Positions 39,201 through 51,200 of a stretch of 64,000 bases of DNA are shown here, one piece after another. The notes under the pieces are model-generated. The model was given only the letters and a program-made list of their open reading frames with translations. It did no database searches and was not told the origin of the DNA. The position numbers and the translations under genes were made by a program. The DNA comes from Trichoplusia ni (lineage: Eukaryota > Arthropoda > Insecta > Lepidoptera > Noctuidae): NCBI RefSeq assembly GCF_003590095.1, contig NC_039480.1, forward strand, positions 9,959,328-10,023,327. Reading direction: 5' to 3'. Numbering within the stretch: position 1 is the stretch's first letter; every line of letters starts with the position of its first letter.

Positions 39201-42200
39201 CTTTCAGTACACGCAGCTTTTTAAATTTGAGTTTGCGTATGAAGGTAATGTTTGGTTGTTTATTGTTTTTGATTATATTCAAATATTGTTGACTGTATCT
39301 ATTTTTAGTGTTCCAAGAATATCTCATTATGAGGTTAATTATTTACACGAGTTCTGATATTATTGAAACCCACGCTCTATAAATATATTCTGAACGTGTT
39401 CTCCAAATAATTTATTCCAGAAACATTTACAACGTTGCCTTGCTCGATGGTTTAATTAGTGATAATGTTTACAGTGGAAAGTAATTTAAAATCTAAATAT
39501 CATCTGGAAGAATAAATATGAGCCTTTTATCGGTTGGTAAATCACGTGATGCAAGTAAAAATTTAATAAGATCTCATTTACATCGGATTTGAAATTTGTC
39601 ATAATGCAGGTATGTTTAGTATACATTTTACTAAATAATATTTTATATTTGTAACATATAGCACAGAAACTAAAAAAATATGTCCTCCGCTGCCAGCTTG
39701 TAGAGCCTTATTGCACCAGTTTTCGACAAACATAGTTGAAAACTCCGATCCGATTTAAATTTTAAACAAAACAACAAGTCATTCAGAATCCTTTCGAGAG
39801 CTACTTGGATACAACTGTAGCATCCCGTCGTTTCTGGGCATAAAAACAACTGAAAGCAAAAAAAAAACAAAACCTCCATAGCAATATTGCGTTTAAGTTG
39901 AAATTTTTTATCGATAAATGTAGCTGAATAAACTATCTGTATAAAAATAAAGTTGAACCGAAGTTGAAGTACCGAAAAACGTTTTTTTCGGTATCTAAAC
40001 ACATCGACTCTACAAATATTTATTCAAATCATAGTCGTCCCACACAAGTTCACTTGAATAGCGCGCAATTCCGTGTTTTGTTCGGACGAATGCAAGCGTT
40101 TTAACACGGATGAAAAACATTCAACAATCCAAATGTTTTGTGAACGAATTCATAACGTATTTAGTTGAAAATGCATTTAAAATATCAACACATGCGCTTT
40201 AAACTTCATAAATATTATTTTCTCTCTCTATAGTTTTTTTTTAACAAAATAACAATGCTACATTTTTCTATTTATTTTATGAAAGTTCGAATATTTTTAA
40301 GCAACTGTCTGCACAATGAACTCTTCATGTTGCAGAGCTTATTGTGACAGAGAGAGACAGGTGTAGTGCGCCATCACGCTTTCTCAATCTGAACTGTCTA
40401 CTGAGTACATGCAAGTTACCTATACTAATTAAGTATTTATACTAAAACTAGATGTTGCCCGCGACTTCGTCCCCGTGGGTAGAAGATATAAGTTATGATT
40501 TATACCTACCCTTTTTTTTTACATTTTCCATTGTATCTTCGCTCCTATTAGTCGCAGCGTGATGGTTTATAGCCTAAAGCCTTCCTCGATGAATGGTCTA
40601 TTCAACAAAGAAAGAATTTTTAAATTTGATTTCAATTTGGACCAATAGTTCCTGAGATTACCGCCCTCAAACAAACAAACAAACAAACTCTTCAGCTTTA
40701 TATATTAGTATAGAGTATAGATAACTAAACCATTAAACAAAAACCTTAATATCATTTGAGTATGTATGAAGCGACATACTCCAATAAAATCAATACTATT
40801 TCAAATACTAGCACTACACTAGTTCAAATATAGCAACAAATATTTTTCTTAAATTTCATAAATAGGGTTGGCTCGTATAGCTAAAGCGAGCTGCCAGCAG
40901 GACAGGGTTGTCGACTTTGTAAGTCCCGCGAATTCCGGAATCCTCAGGAATTCTGTCCTTTGATTCGATGTTAAGAATTCAAGAACGCTGAGTAAATGAC
41001 AGTGGTTGCAACCTAAGCAACTCGCGCTAAGATTCCTGTGGCTAAATAATTTATCCCGCTTAGATTTTCGAGACTGTATTTAATTTAGAGAATTCGTTGT
41101 TTTGTTTATTTAATAGTTCTGTTTTAGGGTTGGTGGGGATTAATTTAAGAAAGTTTGAAAATTATTTACACTCGCTCTTATTTTTAGGTAGGTCTTAGGT
41201 CTTATTTCTAACTATAGAAATGAACTAGCTGTTGCCCGCGACTTCGTCCCCGTGGATAGAAGATATAAGTTATGATTTATACCTGCCCTGTATTTTTCAC
41301 ATTTTCCATTGTATCTTCGCTCCTATTAGTCGCAGCGCGATGGTTTATAACCTATAACCTTCCTCGATGAATGGTCTATTAAAAACAAAAAGAATTTTTC
41401 AATTTGGACCAGTAAGTTCCTGAGATAAGCGCGTTCAAACAAACAAACAAACTCTTCAGCTTTATATATTAGTACAGATTTCAAATTATTTAAAGTAAAA
41501 TAGTATGTTATGGTTTCCTAAGAAATACAAATTATTTGTTTGGATAGTTTAGTTATATCGAGAATTTGATTTTTGACTCTAACTTCTATAATAAACAGAT
41601 CCAAAAAACTGCCAAATCAAATATAGCACACGTCGTGTTGAATATCATTTGACCTTTCCACGTACACCCACGACGCCTTGTCCCATTTCTCTAGCTCGTT
41701 AAAATTTGATCGACAGTAAATAAATCGATGTACACTTAACGACAGAAGAACGACAGGGGGGCTGTCACTACATCTTAAAAAAGTACTGGTACAGTTGAGA
41801 AAAAGAGATAGTGCTCTACTCGTCATAGAGCGCCATCTCTCTTTCAAAGTTTCAAAAAAGCCACTTTAAACGAAAGTAGTAGTCCTTCTGGCCAACCACT
41901 GACATTAACAAAAATCCAATTTCCTCACATGTAAATATAGAACCTAAAAATACGGTTGAACTGAAGCGAAACGCTCTTACAGTTCACAAAATTTGAATTT
42001 AAATAGTTTGAAATGAAAAATGAACGCCGACAATTTCGCATGCATTTTAAGCTTCAGCTGTGCTGAAGTTATTTATGCAACAATATGTGAAATTTTGTTC
42101 ACCGATTTTTAGTTCGTGAATTTTTGGGAAAATGTTTGAGTGAGGTTTCTCTTTGCTTGTTAAAATGTAAGGTCACATTATTGAAAAGGACTTTTAAGTA

Positions 42201-45200
42201 TGTGGATATGCTTGAAAACGGTCAAAATTCTTGTCGGTTTATAGTACAACCACGGAATTTTCGCCGGACAGCAAGTCTTTTTGAAGTATTTTTGAAGTAC
42301 TGCATTTCTAACATCTTCTTTTTAAATAGAACACATTCCACACGCTCATTAGCTACATAGCAATACTTCATACAAAAGTTAATTAGCACAAACTAAACAG
42401 AACAAAACATCGCTACGCTCTACGTCGTAACGGTGCTACAATGCTACGCGCTACAAGGCTACGGTGCTACAAGTTTCATTTGCAACAACGCGTGTCTTGT
42501 GGTTTTCTTTATATGAGGGTCGGCCTTAATGATTTACAGGACTATTCAACTGTCATAATAGAACCTAGAACCCTTGTCATTTGTACCACAGTTACTACTT
42601 ACTGGTTAACGTTATAAACTACGTTATAATGTAGAGTTTAAGTTTACTTCTTGGTATTATATTAACCCCCGACCCAAAAGAGGGTTGTTTTGTATTTTAC
42701 GTGTCTTTTTGTTCGTCTGTCTGCGGCTCATAGCTCCTGAACTGATTTATTTATTTAGGCGCATCAACAATATAAACACGAACAAAAAAAATACATTTCA
42801 TGATTGAACCTTTCATATTAGTTTGTGTTGTATTAAAGGTGATTTATAATAAAATCGGTTGAGCCTTTTAATAGTTGTAGTGAGTGAAAGTGGAAAAGAA
42901 TACTTTGAGCGAACTCAAATGAAAGCGCATTAAATAATAGGGTTATTTACAGGATATTTTTTTTATTTAGTTAATGTATTTATAGCTATTTAAAAACTTA
43001 TCTGTAATGTCTTGACAACTGTTAGCGCTATAAAACATAGATTTTTTTATATATCCCTTAAGTTATTTTTAGTTTTGTCACTAGCTCAAAAATATCTCAA
43101 ATATCTCTCATTTTTGTCGGTTACTCTCAAAATCATTAAAAGAAGATTTCTTAGTACACGAAAATAAATGAACAAAATAGTGTCCCAAAGCAGTTTATCT
43201 TGGCGCGGCACGCCCGTCTTGGTGCTGTATTAGTTTTATCATCACTCAACAATGAGTGACATGGTTAATTATGCAAAGTAGTGAATTCGTTAAGCTGTGT
43301 TTGTACACTGTTTATTACACGGTATGTATGTAAATGAATAAGGAAGTTGGTATTCCTGGCATTAGATGGTTGTTGTGATGACGTAAATATATTTAGGAGC
43401 TTTTGTGCGTCTGTTTATGTAGTGTGATCAAATTTTATGTAAAGTTAAATACATAAGATGAAATGTAGTTTAATGTTACGATTGCTATTAAAAGTTTACT
43501 TGTATGTTATTTACTTATTATACTGATAATGATAGATAATGGATTATAATGTGATTACTGGAGATTTCGGAAACACGTTACAAGAGACGTTCATTAACGT
43601 TTAAAAAGTGGACGAAAAATATTTTCATTTTATTGTAATGTGCACCGATGAAACATTTTACATTGGTGAAACACATAAAATAGAAAAGATAGGATGGAAA
43701 TGGGTAGAAAGAAAATTGATAATGTCGGCTTAGCAATTATTTGCATAGTTGTAGGTTAGAGCCTAAGATAGAAAAATGTATCATTTTTAAACTATCTGAG
43801 GAGGCTGTAATTAATCCGCATTAGCAAAATAGACGTCATGCCGTGCTATTATCATTGCCTACACAGTAAATGGAAATTATCGTAATATAACAAACGACTA
43901 ATCTAATTTGGTAGAGTTTTAAATGACTACACTTAGCATCTTACTTTGAGTTTTATCTCAAAACCTCAAGCAAAGCCGCAGACAAATTCTAATACAAAAC
44001 AACATAAAACCAGAAGGCTTTTACGGGACTTAACCGCTTGTAAACCTGGTTGAGAAAGTACAGTCACAATTATAGCGAGTTACAAGGCTGTAGGCATTCA
44101 GTCATAAAAACACAACGACTCTACTTAACCGTTTGTGTTCAAAACTCGGTTATTTTTATTATGATTGTTTACAATTTCAAGGGGTATGTAAAGGATAAAC
44201 TGTATTACGTTGCTAATAGGTCAGTTGGAAAGAATGAATATTAATATTAATTTAAAAATACATCGGTTTACTCCCGCGTATTTGGCTCATGAGTCTTTAA
44301 TCAAAAAAATTGAATTACAGATCATTGTCTGAATGCTAGATAAAATAGTTATAAGTTTTAAACTGTTATTTAGACTTATAGACACAATTTCGATTGAGAC
44401 TCGTAGTTAACACTAAACAGTTTTGAAAAAGCATTCCAGAGGTAATATAAATACCTCTGGAATAGAATAATTTTGTTTTACAAATTAAACTTATTAATAG
44501 ACATATTGTATTGAGTATGTAAATGTCTTAATTCTAAGTACACACGATTTTAATTAGTTAACACAAACACATTAACAGTTTCTCATATCCTGGTAATGCT
44601 ATAACGAAATTTTCACAGAAACAATCTCAAGCATGTTGATGTTCATAAATGAATTTCCGAGTTTGGTATCTTTTCGCCAAAACCCTAGTTTCCAATTTTT
44701 CGACCCTTGTCAATCTGAAGCTACAATATCGACGTGTCAACCTTGAGTAGTGACAGCCCTGAAAGGTCGACGATGCCTTATCAGTTTGCACACCCCTACG
44801 TTAAGTGTACAGTTGACACCAAAATAAGATAAGAAAGAACGGCGTGTCTAAACAGATTTAGACATGACGGGGCTGACAAATATTGCTCTTTTTTTTTTAG
44901 AAAAGTGGGAGGTTTTGCTGTTATAGAATTTTTGCTAAGGTAAACGTTATTTTTAAATTAAGTTGCGTGTATATACCAGCGTATACATATAATAGTAAGG
45001 GTTTGAAAGTACAGAAAACCGGTCAAGTGCGGTATGAATTTGCGACACGAGATTTCCGTAATTATAATGTGCAAAATCTTTTACCTTATTGATTTTGGCC
45101 ACAATTCAATAGAACTGTCCAATTTATGTCAATAAAACTAATCATTGACCTATCATAACTATTCTACAGAATTAAGATTAAGAAAAAAAAAAAAATATTA

Positions 45201-48200
45201 GAAAGTAATAGGTTTATGGCCTAAGAACCTAATAGCATTAACATTCTATAGATTAAGGTCGTTAGACGGCCATACATACCTAAGTGTTAGACGACGACGT
45301 AAGCTCTCTCCAGCAATGCACTTGACAACACCCACCTAATGACTCGGCTATCGAACAAGCATTAAACACTGCAGGACAAAAATATTTGACCAAAGAGTAA
45401 AAAAAGTACAAATATACATAAAGGGTAATCTTTAATAAGTCGTTTTTACCTGCGGATATGATTTGATTTTAGGTAATCGTACCAAGACTGGTTTTTAGAC
45501 TTTTTAGCTTCTAAGTTTCACTACTGTCCAAGATGTATAAATAACAGCGGACAACTTCAATTTAACGTAGATTCCGAAACACGGAGGAGCTCGTTATGAC
45601 ATATATGCCATATACATATGGTCACCCATCCATCCTCCGACCGTATGAGCGTATTTTGACTTGTGCTCGATCAATTTACAGTACAGTTACGAGCACCTAA
45701 CTATTAAAGATACAATAACAGTAAACAGATGCTAACGACTAAAACAATTAATTTAAATGGTTTCAACTATGTAAATTCTTTCTTACTCTGTAATTGAATT
45801 TTCTGATTGCATTCAAATGAATGCGATGAAAACAAATGCACTTCAAAAAGTATTTCAATAAATTAAGATCCTCGTCTTGCAAAATAAATTGATGTTTTTC
45901 GTCCTTCTACTTTAATTTTAATTAAACAATGAAAATATCAGTTAGAGAAAACAGTTTCAAGAAAATTTGTTTCCAAGTTTTATTTCATTGAAGTCGAAGT
46001 TTTTATGAAGTTTTTTGAAACTATTCTTGTCTGTTTGTTTTTATTAAAAATGACATTTTTCAGTAGAATTAATATCAAGCTAATAAAATAGATTAAATAT
46101 ATAGTAATATATAATATATCCTGGGACAACTCACACACCGTTATCTGATCCCAAGCTAAGCAGAGCTTGTGTTATGGTAACCAGACAACTGATAAACTTA
46201 CTTATATACATATTATAGATAAATTACACCCAGACACCAGAACAAATGATCATGCTCATCACACAACATTTGTCCTGGGCGGGAATCGAACCCACGACCT
46301 CCGGTATAGCAGTCAGGGTCACTAACCACTAGACCAACAGGCCCGTCATATATTGTAGCTTCGTTATTCATTTGTCAAACAACACGGTATACACGGTATA
46401 CATAGGTATAATTAATTACTTCTTGGGAGGTTGTTTACGCCCGTACCTACTATTTATCACCTTTAAGATATTTTCTTATATTTTATCTTACTTATCCTTT
46501 TTTGACTATTTCTGATTAATTTCGTTCGGGTTCCATTGAACTGTTTCGGTGGTATTCGGATGTTACACTGTACATCGTGACTTTAGAAAATTGTACTGCT
46601 TGTGTCGCTTCACCATCATCGGCCTAGCCTTTTCCCACCTATGTTGGGGGCTTCCAGTCTATAAAACCAAACTACTGCTTGAGTCGCTAGTCCCATAAAA
46701 AACAGAATATAACTGCAGATTTTTTTCAATTTAAAACTAGGCTTCGCGGTTTGTAGTGTTGAGTACTGTCTCACTAGCACTACAATCCTGCTTTAAAAGC
46801 CCATTTTGATGTGTCTTCTTTTTACAAATAACTTGTATTCCAAACCTTCATTAAAACCTCCAACTAAATAAGGCAACACATTCAAAGGAAAACATTAGGG
46901 AGGTTTCATAAAAGAATTCTTGGTAATTAATACAATTTCACTGTTATCTAAATATCACAGCGATTACCACTTCTATAAGTAAGCTATGTAGTGAAAGCGA
47001 GAGAGCGCTCTACATCGTCTAATGCTCTGTCTCGCTTCGACAAGGACAGGTTTTACTCTATAAGGCGATGGTAAGTCGCTAGTACGGAGTTTGCAATTAG
47101 TCGGACTATCTGTCTACGTCAGCATGTTCGTGCAACAAAAACAAAAGACGTGCACGTTTTGTTTTTAATTTAATAATGGTACCTATTTGCAATGAACGTT
47201 TCGTTGCATACAAATTACTGAAAGATATTTGTTTTCGAAAATATACTCGAACAACTACACCAATACATTTTGTAGTATTTTTTTGTGACTGATAATTAAA
47301 AAAGATGAAAGAATCATCGAAATCGATACACCGACTCCAAAGCCAAAAGTAAGAAACATAAAAGACATAAGTAGATACACACAAATGAAGAACCCTTAGG
47401 GTTTTTAAATCGGTTGAAAAATAGCATCTTAATTTACCACAGGGTAGCTAAAAAAGGATAGAAATTGCGTTATTAAAAACCTTTTTTTTTTGAAAACTAT
47501 TCCTCTAAATAAATAGCTCTTCTTTAAAACTACTCGTATGAGCATAAAATGAATAGACATTATGCTAATTCGAACCTCATATCATCACATCTTTCTCAAA
47601 GGTATTTTTAGCAGAGAACTAAAACTTCCTTTTAGAAAAGCCAAGAATTTTTCAATTTATGACTAAACTTCGCCTTTTCAGTTAAAATGAGTTCTGAATG
47701 TAGTTACAAAAGAATTGTTCTCGGAGGAAATTCTCAAGTCATACATTAGTACATAATTGGATGTAGCAATTGCAATTTGCCCTACATTCTCTAGCGTAGA
47801 AGAATCACATTAAATAAAGAAACGAGTGAAAACAGCTCCCTCTTGTTTTTATCATAACAGAGGTTAGAAACGAGTAAGTATCTGTGTGCGTAACTTCAAG
47901 CGCAAACGACTAGAATAATTTTAATAATATCGGATAAATACATTGACTATTGAACATCGCGGGTTCTGACTTATTTATCAGCACAAAGTCTACCTACCTT
48001 TGGCCTGGCGCCAATGATAGAGCGATTCTAGTCTAGTCTATGCTTCTATATCAAAATTAAAATTTCGAATTTCACCATCACTTTCATGAATTTATTTTAC
48101 TTTATTTATCGATAAAAGTGATTTATAATAAAAATAATGTTGTTATGTCTTAATATGATTCAAATGCCTTTTAAATATTAAATTTTTGAGTGTCTGTAAA

Positions 48201-51200
48201 CGGCGGGCAGCAACGAGGGTTGCAGCTAGTCAATTACAAAACATCGAAGAAAAGCCTGTACACTTCTTTACTCGTGGTACAAAACATGAAACCAACTAGT
48301 TCCATATTTTTAGAACACAACAATCTAGTTTTCTCTAGATTGAAGATTGCCCTTATTTTTCCGACATGATTAGTTATTTCCGCTGGCAGAAAGGTTTTAT
48401 GATGTTATAAATAGCGCGAGGAACGTCAGCAGAACTTGTTTATTTAGTTTATTCTTTACAGGAGAGCCTCTCAGTAAGATAAACTGATAAGTTGTAAAAA
48501 ATAAATAAACCGTTTTTATTCATTTACATGACGGTCACTTTTATATCATAACTTCCTTAAGTTGTCAAAAATTTTGATTGTCAATTGTTTTTAGATTTAC
48601 TATTAAGTGTTTCGTAACACATAATTTCGAAAGTCATGATAAAGTCCTCATACTTAGAAATTATTAATGTTTTTGTTTTATTATAACCTTTGTGATATCA
48701 ACGTTATTGTAACGTTTATAGTGGGTTAACACCAGTTTACAAGCTTAATTATTGAGATCGTCTAACCAGTTTTCGAACCAACCGATCAGGTCGTACAAAT
48801 TCTCCACGTCGTTTCGAAAGACCCCGCCGAAACTAGTCGTGTTATTCGGCAGGTAAACCCTACCTAAAAATTTTTTCCTTTGCCCACTTTTTCTGTCCTG
48901 AACTGTAGCTCATACGGTACGTAGCCTTATAGAAAACCGTTCGAACTTAACTAATAGGGCAATGAGGTCACCTAATGGCGCAGAAAACCGCTCGTACTTA
49001 CTTGAATTAAATTTGTTCGCCACTAGCTGAGCCGGGCAATTAATCAGAAGCCACCCGGTTATACCCGGGCGGGTTGAATTTATGTATTGTATCCGTTATC
49101 CGTCAAATCGAGTTAAGTCGTGCTCTAGTAAGCCCTTATTACTATTGTATTGTTAACTCATAGATGACTGAGTTTCCCATTCTTCGATTGATTTAGGATT
49201 TGAGAAGTATCTGTGACAATGAAGATAACGTTAGGTACGATAACAGATATTGAAGGACAAAGTGAAATTGACAAGCTGCTTCAGATGTTTATCGGCCCAC
49301 ATAGTATTATTAGAAGCATGTTTTTTTTTGTTGACTGCCAAGTCAAAGGTCTTGAATTCGACACCAAAGCGTGCGTTTAAGAAATAAATATTACAGCGTG
49401 CGTGTTCCAGAAGGAACTTGATCTCTCGGAAAACCTGACAGTGTTCACTCGGCTTTTGTTCCCTACCTTAGTTCAAATAACTTTTGCCTTTGGTTGAAAA
49501 TAAATTGTTTTCAGATTACACCACTTTCTCCCAAATGGAAGAGAGCAATAGCGAGGCGGTTACAAGACGAGAAGCAACTGACCATACAGGCTGTGAGCCA
49601 AGGAGCTCGTATACATCCCGGGCAATACTGGGACCTGTCCGGGACCTTCCTTTTTGTTGTGTACGTTATGACTGCTTTGGGTAAGTTCCAGCTATCATCT
49701 ACTTACTGAACTAGCAGTGAGCTAAGGGCCACATTGGGCATTACTAGCGCCTGACCATCCTTCTTATTCTCATGGACACCCACCTCCTCTGGGGAAGAAG
49801 CGGTTAGTGTCAGACTCTTACTGACTAAACCTGAACCACCGTCAACGTGTCCCGGATTTACTCGATGCAAGCAATTCATGACGCACAAGGGCAATACTAG
49901 TACCTGCCTTGGAATTTTCCTTGTGTTGTAGCAACTTGGGGGAGACCTATGCCCAGAATTAGATCCCGCTAGGCTGAATTGATTGATTGATATTAAGACC
50001 AATAAAGCGATAATTTGATTTGAGATATCAATCGACAGCGTATTCCTTAGATATGTATTCTAATCATCACTTCAAGGTTTTCTCCGTCCTGTCGGTATGT
50101 TACCAGAATGAAGTCAGCAATTCTAAGTAAATCCAACGTTAATGTAAGCATTCCTGATTATTCATATAATAAAATATGCAAATAACATTACAGGCTTCGG
50201 TGCTCCGGTGCCGCAGACGCTCTGGGGAAGATCCGCCGCGCTAATATACGCCTTCTTCGCTATACCCACACATATTTATTTGAGTAAGAAGCTGAGAATT
50301 GTTTGCTTTATTTTTAGAATCATTGGAACGTTTCAAATGATTCTGTTTTTTGACATTATGTCTGCGAATGAGTACGTAATCTAAGGGTTTTATTTGGTAA
50401 AATAAGAGAGAAATTCTAGAATAATGAAGAGCCTATATGCTCTGCTGGATAGAGCAACATTATTATTAGGTAAACAAAAAAGTATAAAACTTGAAAAAAC
50501 ATATTATAGATTGCTTTTTTTGCTTTGGGATAGCAAAGCCACACAAAATTTGCTATGGCGACGTACTTTAGAGGAATTACGAATCTAAAGTCAATGCTAT
50601 TTTTAGCGGAGCTCTTATGGCCAGCTTCCAGGTCCAGCATCAGATTAGCTCTAATTCATATAATTATATTGCATAGTCACGCAATATACGTATGCTGTTA
50701 AAATTTTACCTCAATCGGTTATCGGAAAGTATATAAAATTTAACTAGCAAGATTCGATTACAGACAAATGGGACAAAAAGGGATAAAAAGCTTGCAAAAG
50801 ATGGACACTTTCAAAAGACAATGTATCTCACTATAAAATAAGAACAAACGCCCACTGAAGCCATTCTAATATTTCCAACGTCAAACTTAGACAATATTTT
50901 TGCATACTATTTTCAATTTTCCGTCCATATTCCGTACATTTTCCAAGCCGTTATTCTACGTAAGCAGGACGTATTGAATTTTCCAACATATCAATTTATG
51001 AAGCTCTTGAAAGCTTTTAAGGGTGTTTGTAGTCAATGTGGAATATTGTTTCAGTGCTGAACAGCAGCATGTGTTTCGTTGTACACGTTGAGCGTTACAT
51101 GATTCGATTAAAAAGCAAACTACGGGACAAACGACCCTTCGTTTTGGGAAAAACTGCGGTGCAAAATGGAACAGGTAATAAATAGTCCAGGAACATTGGG

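Larger units (their letters stand above)
16464..49514 (+). other. K2P-like intron 3 (33 kb), mobile-element sink
   Basis: One intron of 33,051 bp between the loop exon and the P1 exon. It holds two LINE fragments (16938-17925, 36600-36975), five Lep1-like Helitrons, at least six SINEs, copies of the 350-bp repeat, most palindrome-family copies and several hairpins. Between these (for example 22.9-26.1, 29.0-31.2, 37.0-40.4 and 42.9-45.4 kb) I see only AT-rich sequence without coding signal. No nested gene was recognised, though short exons could be missed. Confidence 0.65.

Noticed and set aside
39670..40002. Minus-strand frame of 110 codons
   Set aside because: No motif, and composition is that of AT-rich intron; treated as chance.
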